Of a stretch of DNA of 33,318 nucleotides, positions 8,917-17,617 are shown piece by piece. The position numbers and the translations under genes were made by a program. Each line of letters begins with the position of its first letter. Position 1 is the stretch's first letter. Source of the DNA: Clostridiales bacterium (GTDB lineage Bacteria; Bacillota; Clostridia; Lachnospirales; Lachnospiraceae). The DNA lies in contig JAAYNW010000060.1 of NCBI GenBank assembly GCA_012520655.1, positions 1 through 33,318 of the forward strand. The letters run 5' to 3'. A model generated the notes under the pieces. It ran no database searches. It worked only from the letters and a program-made list of their open reading frames with translations, and had not been told where the DNA came from.

Positions 8917-9924
8917 TTATTTATCCAATTGCTCGCGTAAAAAATGTGTCAAACGGTAAGTTCGATCCAGCCCATATTCCCAGTACATTATTCCGTACAT
9001 ATTCTTTTCCTTCACATACTCAGCCTTTGTCTGCAGCGCATGTTCATCTTCATAAGATACGAAATCGGAGCCATTGTATAAATATGCCGCTTTCGCTTTA
9101 TCATCCCACATTTTTATATATTTTTTCTCTCCCGTCTCGAGATATTTCAATATTTTATCATAAGAGTGAGTTTTACCCGCTTTGCCCGCATGGCTTCCGG
9201 GCTTCGCTTCTTTGACATCCTTCCACTCGCGGCTGTAGAACGCCGCTCCCATTACGAGTTTTTCGTAAGGAACACCTGCTGCCGCAAAAAGACGGATTGC
9301 GTTATCGCTGCTCGCTCCTCCCTCGACAGAAGAATATAATCCGGCATGATGTCCCGTCACCTCATCCCATTCACCATACAAATCATAGGTCATGAGCTGA
9401 ACATAATCCAAAATACCCGCAACCTCTTTCATCTGTGTATTATCCACATATGACTTCAGCGCCCCCGCCGCTATAGAAAGGATTTTATACTCCGAAAATT
9501 TATTCAGCTCATTTCTTATTTCCCTAAGCAGTAAGGTAAAGTTCTCTTTGTCTTCCGGAATAGCGCGAATCCCTGCTTTGTCGGAACAAGGGTATTCCCA
9601 ATCTATATCGATTCCGTCAAATCCATATTCTTTCGTAATCTCTGCCGCCGATTGTGCGAACTTTTTCCTGTTTTCTTCTGTCTCAGCCGCTTGTGAAAAT
9701 CCATCCGCCTCCCATCCGCCGACTGATAATACGATCTTAATCGCAGGATTTATTGCCCTGATTCTCGCAATATCCTTCTTACCCCGCCTCTCGTTCCAGT
9801 GAACCTTTCCGTTTTTTATTGTTCCAAATGCCACATTTACACCATCCAGCGCCCTTATATCTGCCTCCCGCATCTCTTTCAGATTCTTCGTAAAGCAATA
9901 ACCAATCAATTTCTTCGACCTCAT
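8917..9924 (-). CDS. Glycoside hydrolase family 18 protein, apparently cytosolic
   Basis: A 335-residue single-domain GH18 protein (chitinase/endo-beta-N-acetylglucosaminidase family). Seen in the sequence: LSVGGW (about 66-71, beta-3 strand motif), the catalytic DGIDIDWEYP with the acid Glu near 110, and the MTYDLYG substrate-binding strand. No signal peptide, membrane anchor, LysM or carbohydrate-binding module is present, so it probably acts on imported or internal N-acetylglucosamine-containing oligosaccharides. The start at 9924 (MRSKKLIGY) is preferred over ATG 9942 because GAGGAG lies ten bases before it. It sits alone between secA and the divergent ptb-buk operon. The exact substrate cannot be read from the sequence. 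Confidence 0.85.
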   Translation of the reverse strand: MRSKKLIGYCFTKNLKEMREADIRALDGVNVAFGTIKNGKVHWNERRGKKDIARIRAINPAIKIVLSVGGWEADGFSQAAETEENRKKFAQSAAEITKEYGFDGIDIDWEYPCSDKAGIRAIPEDKENFTLLLREIRNELNKFSEYKILSIAAGALKSYVDNTQMKEVAGILDYVQLMTYDLYGEWDEVTGHHAGLYSSVEGGASSDNAIRLFAAAGVPYEKLVMGAAFYSREWKDVKEAKPGSHAGKAGKTHSYDKILKYLETGEKKYIKMWDDKAKAAYLYNGSDFVSYEDEHALQTKAEYVKEKNMYGIMYWEYGLDRTYRLTHFLREQLDK

Positions 9925-9942
9925 TTTCCCTTTTCTCCTCAT

Positions 9943-9966
9943 GATATTTTATCTTGATATTTTATC
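9943..9966. repeat. Two direct copies of GATATTTTATC upstream of the GH18 gene
   Basis: GATATTTTATC occurs at 9943-9953 and again at 9956-9966, a 13-bp period, just 5' of the GH18 coding region. It may be a regulator site or simple AT-rich duplication; nothing else supports either reading. Confidence 0.4.
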
Positions 9967-10064
9967 ATTATATCTTCTCCACCCTCCCGATAAAAGTCAA
10001 TGTATTATTTTGTCACTTTTTGTATCCTCCTTTGCTTCTTTTTATAACCTTCTTTTTCCGCGCC

Positions 10065-10093
10065 TTGACCTTATACATAAGAAGTGTTATTAT
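10065..10093 (+). promoter_or_regulatory. Promoter of ptb-buk
   Basis: -35 TTGACC (10065-10070), 17-bp spacer, -10 TATTAT (10088-10093), about 50 bases before the ptb start. Confidence 0.65.
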
Positions 10094-10101
10094 TTTAACG
10101 A
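10084..10101. promoter_or_regulatory. Rex-like operator at the ptb promoter
   Basis: GTGTTAT-TATT-TTAACGA matches the Clostridial Rex consensus TTGTTAA-N4-TTAACAA at 11 of 14 positions and covers the -10 box. Rex represses fermentative genes when NADH/NAD+ is low. This is an inference from motif match and position; the site is weaker than the one at the thl promoter. Confidence 0.45.
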
Positions 10102-10145
10102 TTAGATATGTCTTTATGATAAATTAAAACATGAGGTGCAAACAA

Positions 10146-11057
10146 ATGAGCAAAACTTTTGATGAGTTAATCTCCAGAGTAACCGAAATCCCTATGAAGA
10201 AAGTTTCCGTCGCTGTTGCGCAGGACACAGCAGTTCTGGAAGCGGTAAGGGCAGCAAAGGACAGGAAAATTGCCGATGCTATCTTAGTAGGTGACGAGGT
10301 GAAAATTAAAAATGTTGCCGATTCCGCAGGAATAGATATCGGCGATTTTGAACTGGTGCATGTGGCAGATGATATTCAAGCTTCCCTGGCAGCAGTAAAA
10401 CTGGTGCACGACGGCAAGGCCGATATGTATATGAAAGGCTTGATCGACACTAAAAATTTCTTAAAGAGTGTACTCGATAAAGAAGTCGGCCTTCGAACTG
10501 GCAAAGCTTTATCTCACGTATGCGTATTTGACGTAGAGGGAATCGATCATCTGTTATTCCTGACAGACGTCGCTTTTATTCCGTATCCGACATTGGAGGA
10601 TAAAGTAAGCATCATTAACAATACATTGGAAATCACAACAGCATGCGGTATTGAGTGCCCCAAGGTAGCACCTCTCGCCGCCGTTGAAGTTGTAAATCCC
10701 AAAATGCCCGCCACTGTAGAAGCTGCCGAACTGACACAGATGAATAAGGATGGCAGAATTACCGGCTGTATCGTTGACGGCCCTCTTTCTTTGGACCTCG
10801 CAATCGATGCGGAAGCTGCAAAACACAAGGGAGCAACCGACAGGAGGATCCAAGGCGATGCGGACATCCTGCTCTTCCCGGACATTCATGCAGGCAACCT
10901 TGTATATAAAGCCATGGTTCATACCGCAAACCTTAAAAACGGTAATATCCTGACAGGAACAAAAGCTCCGGTTATCTTAACCTCCCGTTCCGACTCCATG
11001 GAAGTAAAAGTTAATTCTCTGGCTCTTGGCGCGGTTGTAGCAGAATCTTTAAAATAA
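10146..11057 (+). CDS. ptb: Phosphate butyryltransferase
   Basis: Converts butyryl-CoA and phosphate to butyryl phosphate and CoA. The 303-residue protein has the PTA/PTB family fold. Recognisable stretches are DMYMKGLIDTKNFLKSVLDK, FLTDVAFIPYPTLEDK and the C-terminal ILTSRSDSMEVKVNSLALG, and the length is that of Ptb. The assignment to butyrate rather than acetate is supported by the directly following butyrate kinase gene and by the butyryl-CoA operon 10 kb away. I choose the ATG at 10146 because GAGGTG at 10134-10139 serves as its ribosome binding site; the ATG at 10131 overlaps that site. First gene of a two-gene operon. Confidence 0.93.
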   Translation: MSKTFDELISRVTEIPMKKVSVAVAQDTAVLEAVRAAKDRKIADAILVGDEVKIKNVADSAGIDIGDFELVHVADDIQASLAAVKLVHDGKADMYMKGLIDTKNFLKSVLDKEVGLRTGKALSHVCVFDVEGIDHLLFLTDVAFIPYPTLEDKVSIINNTLEITTACGIECPKVAPLAAVEVVNPKMPATVEAAELTQMNKDGRITGCIVDGPLSLDLAIDAEAAKHKGATDRRIQGDADILLFPDIHAGNLVYKAMVHTANLKNGNILTGTKAPVILTSRSDSMEVKVNSLALGAVVAESLK

Positions 11058-11116
11058 TATATCAAACATAGATATATCAAATAATAAAATAATATGAAAA
11101 ATAAGGAGACTTGGTC

Positions 11117-12184
11117 ATGGCTATAAAGAGTTTAATTATCAATCCCGGCTCCACTTCCACCAAAATCGGTGTGTTTGAAGGCGAGACACTGCTTTTCGAA
11201 GAAACGCTCAGACATTCTACGGAAGAGATTGCGCAGTACGCATCTATCGTAGACCAAAAAGATTTCAGGAAAAAAATCATTCTTGATTTAATGGTAAAGA
11301 AAAATTTCGATATAAAGTCATTGGATGTCATCGTAGGCCGCGGCGGAATGTTAAAACCGATTCCAAGCGGTACTTACGCCGTAACTGACAATTTATTAAA
11401 CGACCTTAAGATTGGTAAGCAGGGACAGCACGCTTCCAACCTGGGCGGCATTCTCGCAAGGGAAATCGGCGATTCCATCGGTGTTCCTTCCTATATTGTA
11501 GATCCCGTGGTTGTTGACGAACTCATGCCAATCGCAAGGTATTCAGGGGTTCCCGAACTTCCGCGCACAAGCGTGTTCCACGCCCTGAACCAAAAAGCGG
11601 TGGCAAAGCGTTATGCAAAAGAAACCGGCAAACCTTACGATTCCTTAAACCTCATTGTTGTACATATGGGAGGAGGGGTTTCCGTAGGCGCTCATGAAAA
11701 GGGAAAAGTTGTCGACGTATTCAACGCTCTCGACGGAGACGGTGCTTTTTCACCGGAAAGAGCTGGTGCGGTTCCTTCCGGCGCTCTCGTAAAAATGTGC
11801 TTTTCAGGCAAATACACAGAGCAGGAAATTTATAAGAAAATTGTAGGAGGCGGCGGATTTAACGCATATGTTGGCACAAACGATATGCGGGATGTAGAGG
11901 CACTCGTGCAAAAAGGCGATAAAGAAGTGGCATTGGTGCGTGAAGCGTTTATTCTTCAAGTGGCCAAAGACATCGGCTCTATGGCCTGCGTTCTGAACGG
12001 CAAAGTAGATCAGATCATCATGACCGGAGGTATCGCATACAATACCAGCATCATCGATAGATTAAAGGAAAGAAGCGGCTTCATCGCTCCTGTTACTGTC
12101 TATCCCGGAGAGGATGAGCTTCTTGCGCTCGTTCAAGGCGCCCTGCGCGTAATATCCGGCGAAGAAAAGGTAATGGACTACTAA
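11117..12184 (+). CDS. buk: Butyrate kinase
   Basis: Transfers the phosphate of butyryl phosphate to ADP, giving butyrate and ATP, the energy-yielding end of the pathway. The 355-residue protein belongs to the acetokinase (ASKHA) superfamily: [14 protein letters not shown] at the N-terminus, [14 protein letters not shown] for phosphate binding near the middle, and [17 protein letters not shown] near the C-terminus for adenosine. GGAG precedes the ATG at 11117. It follows ptb by 59 bases and ends in a strong terminator. Branched-chain acyl phosphates are possible alternative substrates in this family. Confidence 0.95.
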   Translation: MAIKSLIINPGSTSTKIGVFEGETLLFEETLRHSTEEIAQYASIVDQKDFRKKIILDLMVKKNFDIKSLDVIVGRGGMLKPIPSGTYAVTDNLLNDLKIGKQGQHASNLGGILAREIGDSIGVPSYIVDPVVVDELMPIARYSGVPELPRTSVFHALNQKAVAKRYAKETGKPYDSLNLIVVHMGGGVSVGAHEKGKVVDVFNALDGDGAFSPERAGAVPSGALVKMCFSGKYTEQEIYKKIVGGGGFNAYVGTNDMRDVEALVQKGDKEVALVREAFILQVAKDIGSMACVLNGKVDQIIMTGGIAYNTSIIDRLKERSGFIAPVTVYPGEDELLALVQGALRVISGEEKVMDY

Positions 12185-12204
12185 TATGGACTACTGATAG
12201 TTAT

Positions 12205-12245
12205 AGGCGGCAATCCCTGTTATACGGGTCTGCCGCCTCTTTTTA
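12205..12245 (+). terminator. Terminator of ptb-buk, overlapping the end of the convergent aldolase gene
   Basis: Arms AGGCGGCA/TGCCGCCT (12205-12212, 12231-12238) with an inner CCC/GGG pairing are followed by CTTTTTATT. The right half lies inside the last codons of the convergent aldolase gene, so those codons also serve as the terminator. Confidence 0.85.
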
Positions 12246-12891
12246 TTCCAAATTTCTCACGCATGGCGAGAAGATTGTTTATCTGTTCTTCGTTCAGCCT
12301 GTTTTGCTTCTCCAGAATCTTATCGGTAATCAAAAGTATCTTCGCGTAGTATTCCATGGATTCCAGACGGTAATAGGCTGAAAATGCATCTTCTCCCCAC
12401 GTTACCGCACCATGATTGGCCAAAAGCACTCCATTGTGCGTATGGCAGTAAGGAGCTATCACTTCCGGCACCTCATCCGTACCAAGCTCCGCATAAGGAG
12501 CTATCGGCACATCTCCGAGCGTAATGATTGCCTCCGCCAATACAGGCGCATCGAGAGGAATCCCTGCAATCGCGAAACATGTACAGATAGGCGGATGCGC
12601 ATGGCAGACTGATCGGATGTCGGGATTCTCTTTGTAAGCTCGAAGATGCATCTTCAATTCGGAAGACGGCTTATTCGTTCCTTCCAAAATATTTCCTTCA
12701 AGATCCACTTTTACAAGCATCTTTTTCTTCATATAGCCCTTGGAAACTCCCGTAGGCGTAGCCCACACTTCATTGTCTCCCGTTCTAATAGAAATATTTC
12801 CATCGTTGGCCGCCACAAAATTCCGCACATACATCCTCTGCCCAATATCTATAATCGCCTTCTTCGCTTGGTTTTCCGTCATAAATTCCAT
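12220..12891 (-). CDS. Class II aldolase/adducin family protein, likely sugar-phosphate aldolase
   Basis: A 223-residue zinc-dependent class II aldolase of the fuculose-1-phosphate aldolase/ribulose-5-phosphate 4-epimerase superfamily. Visible: GNISIR near 31, the PSSELKMH catalytic Glu region (E78), the HAHP zinc ligands (about 97-99), and [13 protein letters not shown]. Its start overlaps the end of mtnA by 13 bases, so translation is coupled. With an MtnA-type isomerase next to it, the likely job is to split 5-methylthioribulose-1-phosphate or 5-deoxyribulose-1-phosphate into dihydroxyacetone phosphate and an aldehyde, the DHAP-shunt step described in other bacteria. The substrate is inferred from context; plain fuculose-phosphate aldolase is an alternative. 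Confidence 0.8.
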   Translation of the reverse strand: MEFMTENQAKKAIIDIGQRMYVRNFVAANDGNISIRTGDNEVWATPTGVSKGYMKKKMLVKVDLEGNILEGTNKPSSELKMHLRAYKENPDIRSVCHAHPPICTCFAIAGIPLDAPVLAEAIITLGDVPIAPYAELGTDEVPEVIAPYCHTHNGVLLANHGAVTWGEDAFSAYYRLESMEYYAKILLITDKILEKQNRLNEEQINNLLAMREKFGIKRGGRPV

Positions 12892-14006
12892 ATGCTTTTC
12901 CCTTTCTCATATGCATTCTTTTTCTTGAAAATCTCCCGTAAGGATTCCGTAAAAGGAGCTCTTGCAACGCCGTATTCGGTAACAATGGCGGTAATCAGGT
13001 CATGGTCCGTCACATCGAAGGCGGGGTTGAATACCTTAATCCCATCCGGGGCAAGCCTCTCTTTGTACCACATTTCCGTCACTTCTTCCGCCGGGCGCTG
13101 TTCAATACAGATATCTTCTCCCGTCTTAGTATTTCTGTCGATAGTCGAAGTAGGTGCACAGACGTAAAACGGCACATGAAACCTTTTTGCAACTGCCGCC
13201 ACTACGGAGGTCCCGATTTTATTAGCGGTATCACCATTTGCCGCCACTCTGTCACAGCCCACAAAAACAGCGTTTATCCAACCGTTTCTCATAACTGCGG
13301 CCGACATATTGTCACAGATTAGAGTCACTTCCACCCCTGAAGAATGAAGTTCGTATGCAGTCAACCGCGCTCCCTGCAGAAGAGGCCTCGTTTCATCGAC
13401 AAACACACGGAACTGATATCCTTTTTCCTGCCCCAGGTAGATAGGGGCTGTAGCTGTTCCGTATTTGCAGGTTGCCAGCTGGCCGGCGTTGCAGTGAGTC
13501 AATATACCGTCTCCCGGTTTCACCAGACTGAGCCCATACTCTCCTATCATTTTGCATACCCATATGTCTTCTTCCTTAATGGATATGGATTCTGCTCTCA
13601 GTTTTTCCTTGATTTGTGCCACCGACAGTTCCTTATTTCTCTTGCACACCTCATCCATACGGTTTAAGGCCCACGATAGATTAACTGCAGTAGGTCTTGC
13701 GGAATTCAAATATTCTTTTTGCTTCACAAACTCTTTATAAAAAGTATTATAATCATCCGTATCAATCTGCTTTGCCAATATGTATATTCCGAAAGCCGCC
13801 GCCACCCCAATCGCAGGTGCTCCGCGTACTTTCAATAAATAAATGGCATCCCATATTTCTTCGGCTGTTTTTAAACGGATAATCTCCGTTTTCCCAGGGA
13901 GAAGTGTCTGGTCTATAATCACCAGAGCCCCTTCTTCGTCATTAAGCTCTACCGTTTCATATTCCATTATATTTTTCTTATCCGTCATTCCTTCTCTTTT
14001 CTCCAT
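12879..14006 (-). CDS. mtnA: MtnA-type S-methyl-5-thioribose-1-phosphate isomerase
   Basis: Isomerises an aldose-1-phosphate (methylthioribose-1-P or 5-deoxyribose-1-P) to the 1-phosphoketose. Of the eIF2B-related MtnA family: [15 protein letters not shown] near 60-73, catalytic Cys in [10 protein letters not shown] (C172), catalytic Asp in ICDNMSA (D232), and [17 protein letters not shown] (about 250-266). The 375-residue length is a little above the usual 340-360. The start is uncertain: ATG 14006 has only a weak GGAA upstream, and ATG 13988 (MTDKKN) has GGAG but at long spacing. The gene lies 18 bases past the broken ybaK and overlaps the aldolase gene. No kinase or nucleosidase for the same pathway is in the window. 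Confidence 0.88.
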   Translation of the reverse strand: MEKREGMTDKKNIMEYETVELNDEEGALVIIDQTLLPGKTEIIRLKTAEEIWDAIYLLKVRGAPAIGVAAAFGIYILAKQIDTDDYNTFYKEFVKQKEYLNSARPTAVNLSWALNRMDEVCKRNKELSVAQIKEKLRAESISIKEEDIWVCKMIGEYGLSLVKPGDGILTHCNAGQLATCKYGTATAPIYLGQEKGYQFRVFVDETRPLLQGARLTAYELHSSGVEVTLICDNMSAAVMRNGWINAVFVGCDRVAANGDTANKIGTSVVAAVAKRFHVPFYVCAPTSTIDRNTKTGEDICIEQRPAEEVTEMWYKERLAPDGIKVFNPAFDVTDHDLITAIVTEYGVARAPFTESLREIFKKKNAYEKGKSIWNL

Positions 14007-14024
14007 TTCAGATTAATTCCGTCA

Positions 14025-14265
14025 TTATTCTTTATTACGTACTGCGATATCCGCATACCGAGCCTGTGCTGTCTTTAATAAATCTGCCGGCGCAAGCTCT
14101 ATTTGCGAGCCTATCCTTCCTCCGCTATCGGTATGACAAAAACATAATAATTCTTACCTGTACCGACCGTCACCAACGTCTTATATGCTCTATTATAGGG
14201 AAGTTGCAGCATATCAGCTATCTGAAGCGCATCGCATTTGCTTTAACTTCTTTGTTCTTTGCCAT
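14025..14265 (-). pseudogene. ybaK: ybaK/ebsC remnant (aminoacyl-tRNA deacylase), internally deleted
   Basis: Three pieces of a YbaK-type Cys-tRNA(Pro) deacylase can be read on the minus strand in different frames: the N-terminus MAKNKEVKANAMR; the middle IADMLQLPYNRAYKTLVTVG followed by KNYYVFVIPIAEE; and the C-terminus GSQIELAPADLLKTAQARYA followed by DIAV. A normal YbaK has about 155-160 residues; only about 75 remain, so two internal segments are missing and the frame is broken at both joints. A GGTG ribosome binding site still precedes the ATG. The protein cannot be functional. A small plus-strand reading frame here is its shadow. Confidence 0.88.
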
Positions 14266-14522
14266 GATTTCACCTTTTTCTTAAAGTCTACTATTTTTGT
14301 ACCATTCTTTTCCCCCTTTGTAAACTGCTAAATAGATTATAATGTCCGGAAGTATCATAAGAAAAACTATTATGAAAGATTTCCTTCATATCGGCATAAT
14401 ATAACAGGTGTTTTTTTATCTCGTATTATTTTAAATTATTGAATTTATCTTTTATATGCGTATATGTAGGTTTATATAAATGAATTAAAACTTTCAAACT
14501 TTTATCTCGCACTACTTTTTAC

Positions 14523-15566
14523 TCAGATTATAGCCATGTACAGCATTGCTGTCAGGTACCCGATCACTCCGCATCCCGGGAAGGTAAGTATCCATGCAGC
14601 TATCATTTTTTCCACAACATTTTTGTTTACATTGGATATATCCTCCGACGCCCCCACTCCCATAATGGATGTTGTTTTTACATGAGTGGTTGAAACAGGT
14701 ATACCGATTAGTGTAGAAAAGAGCAAGCACAGAGCTCCTGACACATCAGAAGCGAATCCCTGTGGCTTCTTTAAGCTTACCATATCGTTTCCTACCATTT
14801 GGATAATGCGCTTTCCCCCTATAGACGTTCCTGCTGCCATGATTCCGCTGCATAGAACCATCATCCAAAAAGGAATCTGAAAATCCATCATTTCCGGCCT
14901 GTCGCCTGCAAGACATATTCCCAGCATGAATACAGCCATGAACTTCTGTCCATCCTGTGCGCCGTGCATAAAAGCCATCGCTGCCGCTCCAGCTATCTGT
15001 GCCTTATCAAAAGACGGTTTCTTCAATGCGGCTGCAGTATATCCATTTACCGCCTTCCCGCAGATATAGCCCATGCAAAAGCCGAGTACTGCGGACAGGA
15101 TCAAGCCATACAGCACCTTTATCCACTCCGAACCGTTAATACCTGCCGCCCCGTTATGTATGGCAATTGCTGCCCCCGATAAACCGGCAATCAGCGCGTG
15201 ACTTTCACTGGTAGGTATGCCGAAGCACCAGGCTGCCGCTGCCCATACAATGATGGCCGTCATGGCCGCACAAAGGGCCGTTAAAGCCATGACGGAATTC
15301 ATTCCGAAATCCACCATATGATAAATTGTAAACGCTACCCTGGAATTAAGCATTGTCATAAAAAGCATACCTGCAAAATTAAAAACGGCCGCCATGCGTA
15401 TAGCTTTTTGCATGTTCATCGCTCCTGTAGCAACACAAGTAACAATTGCATTAGGGGCATCTGTCCATCCGTTTACAAGGATTACCCCAAGTATTAATAA
15501 TACCGTTATCCGTAAAATAGGATTGCCGACAAATTGCTGAATAAATTCATGAAATAGTATGGTCAT
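14523..15566 (-). CDS. pit: Inorganic phosphate transporter, Pit family
   Basis: A 347-residue polytopic membrane protein of the PiT family, which takes up phosphate (often as a metal-phosphate complex) with protons or sodium. Both family repeats are visible: VNGWTDAPNAIVTCVATGAM near 27-46 and MAFMHGAQDGQKFM in the second half, plus GIPTSESHALIAGLSGAAIA and GIPVSTTHVKTTSIMGVGA. GGAAGGGA precedes the ATG at 15566; a longer reading frame upstream lacks a ribosome binding site. It stands alone, without the PhoU-like DUF47 gene often paired with Pit. The 14,266-14,522 stretch beyond it is AT-rich and I see nothing in it. Confidence 0.9.
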   Translation of the reverse strand: MTILFHEFIQQFVGNPILRITVLLILGVILVNGWTDAPNAIVTCVATGAMNMQKAIRMAAVFNFAGMLFMTMLNSRVAFTIYHMVDFGMNSVMALTALCAAMTAIIVWAAAAWCFGIPTSESHALIAGLSGAAIAIHNGAAGINGSEWIKVLYGLILSAVLGFCMGYICGKAVNGYTAAALKKPSFDKAQIAGAAAMAFMHGAQDGQKFMAVFMLGICLAGDRPEMMDFQIPFWMMVLCSGIMAAGTSIGGKRIIQMVGNDMVSLKKPQGFASDVSGALCLLFSTLIGIPVSTTHVKTTSIMGVGASEDISNVNKNVVEKMIAAWILTFPGCGVIGYLTAMLYMAII

Positions 15567-15635
15567 AAAAATCCCTTCCGCATTTTGATAACAAGTGTTA
15601 TACAATAATTATAGTGACAGCCGCGAAGAAATATG

Positions 15636-15677
15636 ACAAAAAACCGGTGCCGTATACTATATATACCGCACCGGTTT
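15636..15677 (-). terminator. Terminator of the butyrate operon
   Basis: A near-perfect palindrome (AAACCGGTGC ... GCACCGGTTT, 15641-15650 and 15668-15677, extended inside by GTATA/TATAC) is followed on the minus strand by a T-run. It is 30 bases past the etfA stop codon. Confidence 0.88.
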
Positions 15678-15708
15678 ACATCTTTACATATAATTACAAA
15701 AATAAAAA

Positions 15709-16755
15709 TTAGTTGTTAGTGTTGAGTTCTGCTCTCAATCTTTCTGTTAATGCAGGAACAATCTTATTCAGGTCACCCACGATACCGTAATCAGCTACGT
15801 CGAAAATAGGAGCTGTTTCGTCTTTGTTGATTGCGATAATAACATCGGATTCTTCCATACCTGCCAAATGCTGAATCGCACCTGAAATACCGATTGCAAA
15901 GTATACGTTCGGGCGAACAGTCTTACCTGTCTGACCTACCTGTAAGTCCTTCGGTTTCCAACCGGAATCAACAGCCGCACGTGAGCAGCTCACAGTAGCG
16001 CCAAGCACTTCTGCAAGGTCTTCCAGTATCTTAAAGTTCTCTGCGCTGCATACACCACGTCCACCTGACACAAGAATCTTAGCATCCATGATATCTTCTG
16101 TTTCCGCAACAGATTTCACAACCTTGAGGATTTCAACATATTTGTCATTCGGTGTGAATCCTGGATTGAACTCTTCGATAACAGCTTTTGCATTTTCGTC
16201 TTTACGAGCCTTCTGCATAACACCGGGACGAACCGTTGCCATCTGCGGACGGAAATCCGGACAAGCGATTGTCGCGATAGTATTTCCGCCGAAAGCAGGA
16301 CGAGTCATAAGTAACTGATTGTGTAATTGCTCTTTTCCCGGAATAGGGTTAATCGGGAAATCGCCGATTTCCAATCTCGTACAGTCTGCCGTAAGACCTG
16401 TGTGAACCCTTGCAGATACACGAGGACCTAAATCGCGTCCGATTGCAGTAGCACCTACTAAGAAAATCTCCGGTTTATATTTTTCGATGACAGAAGCGAG
16501 AGCATGTGTATAAGGCTCCGTCCTATATTCTTTCAATTCAGGATCATCCACAAGGATAACCTTGTCTGCGCCGTAAGCTGCAAGCTCGTCCGCAAGCTCT
16601 TTTACGCCGCTTCCTACTAAAACTGCCGTAACTTCAGTTCCCAAATCCTTTGCAAGCTCTTTGCCCTTGCCGATCAATTCCAAAGCGATACCGCTTACCT
16701 TATTATCCACCTGCTGTGCAAAGACAAATACTCCTTTATATTCTGCTATATTCAT
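15709..16755 (-). CDS. etfA: Electron transfer flavoprotein, alpha subunit
   Basis: The 348-residue EtfA pairs with EtfB and, in clostridia, with butyryl-CoA dehydrogenase. The complex uses NADH to reduce crotonyl-CoA and ferredoxin at once (flavin-based electron bifurcation). The C-terminal FAD-binding domain is clear: SGGRGVCSAENF, CSRAAVDSGWKP, QVGQTGKTVRPNVYFAIGIS, GAIQHLAGM, and AINKDETAPIFDVADYGIVG. It is the last gene of the operon, 30 bases after etfB. Bifurcation is inferred from the bcd-etfBA arrangement and the known clostridial enzymes. Confidence 0.95.
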   Translation of the reverse strand: MNIAEYKGVFVFAQQVDNKVSGIALELIGKGKELAKDLGTEVTAVLVGSGVKELADELAAYGADKVILVDDPELKEYRTEPYTHALASVIEKYKPEIFLVGATAIGRDLGPRVSARVHTGLTADCTRLEIGDFPINPIPGKEQLHNQLLMTRPAFGGNTIATIACPDFRPQMATVRPGVMQKARKDENAKAVIEEFNPGFTPNDKYVEILKVVKSVAETEDIMDAKILVSGGRGVCSAENFKILEDLAEVLGATVSCSRAAVDSGWKPKDLQVGQTGKTVRPNVYFAIGISGAIQHLAGMEESDVIIAINKDETAPIFDVADYGIVGDLNKIVPALTERLRAELNTNN

Positions 16756-16785
16756 TCTTATTCACCACGCTTTTCCTTTGATTTA

Positions 16786-17568
16786 TTAAATGATGTGTTT
16801 CTCTTTTAATCTTTCTATAATATAATCAACCGACTCGTTAGGATCGAGAGCAACCTTTGCTCCTACACCTTTTCTAACTCTATCGGAAGCTCTGGCGATC
16901 TGTGTCGGAGAACCTTTAAGTCCGAGGTTGGAATCCTCCACATCTACCAAATCAGCTCTTCCCCATACGGTAATCTCTGCCTTATAAGCATCGAAGATTC
17001 CGCCCGGAGTCATGTAACGGGGCTCATTCAGTTCAGCTAATGCCGTAATCAAGCAAGGCATTTTAGCTTTTAAAACATGATATCTGTCATCATACTGACG
17101 CTCAACGATAACGCTGTCACCTTCCACTTTGATATCCTGTGCATAGGAAATTACCGGAATTCCCAAATGCTCGGAAATCTGCGGACCAACCTGTGCGGTG
17201 TCTCCGTCGATAGCCTGACGGCCTGTAATAATCAAATCATATTCTAAATTGCGGATTGCTCCGGCAAGTGTCTGAGAGGTTGCCCATGTGTCAGCACCAC
17301 CAAGAACTCTGTCCGTTACGAGGATTCCTTTGTCCGCACCCATAGCCATAGCTTCACGGAGTACTTCTTCCGCTTTCGGGAGACCCATGGTAATAGCGGT
17401 CACTTCCGCACCATACTGTTCTTTTAATCTAAGCGCTGCTTCAAGACCTGCTTTATCATCGGGATTCATGATGGTAAGCATCGCACCTCTGTCAAGTGTG
17501 CCATCGGGGTTGAACTTAACGCCACCCTTTGTATCGGGTACTTGTTTAATACAAACGACAATTTTCAT
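16786..17568 (-). CDS. etfB: Electron transfer flavoprotein, beta subunit
   Basis: The 260-residue EtfB partner of EtfA. It starts MKIVVCIKQVPDTKGGVKFN and has the nucleotide-binding run LIITGRQAIDGDTAQVGPQI and ALAELNEPRYMTPGGI. In bifurcating complexes this subunit binds the FAD that accepts electrons from NADH. The start at 17568 is preferred over an upstream ATG at 17604 because GGAG is ten bases before it and family members begin exactly here. It lies between bcd and etfA. Confidence 0.95.
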   Translation of the reverse strand: MKIVVCIKQVPDTKGGVKFNPDGTLDRGAMLTIMNPDDKAGLEAALRLKEQYGAEVTAITMGLPKAEEVLREAMAMGADKGILVTDRVLGGADTWATSQTLAGAIRNLEYDLIITGRQAIDGDTAQVGPQISEHLGIPVISYAQDIKVEGDSVIVERQYDDRYHVLKAKMPCLITALAELNEPRYMTPGGIFDAYKAEITVWGRADLVDVEDSNLGLKGSPTQIARASDRVRKGVGAKVALDPNESVDYIIERLKEKHII

Positions 17569-17617
17569 CGTATTTCCACTCCTTATGTTTTCATTCATTT
17601 TCATTTGACTGTTGTCA

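Noticed and set aside
12646-13167. 173-residue open frame on the plus strand
   Set aside because: Spans the aldolase-mtnA overlap in antisense; a shadow of two real genes.
14066-14284. Small plus-strand frame that might fill the mtnA-pit gap
   Set aside because: It is the reverse strand of the ybaK remnant, which explains the sequence better.
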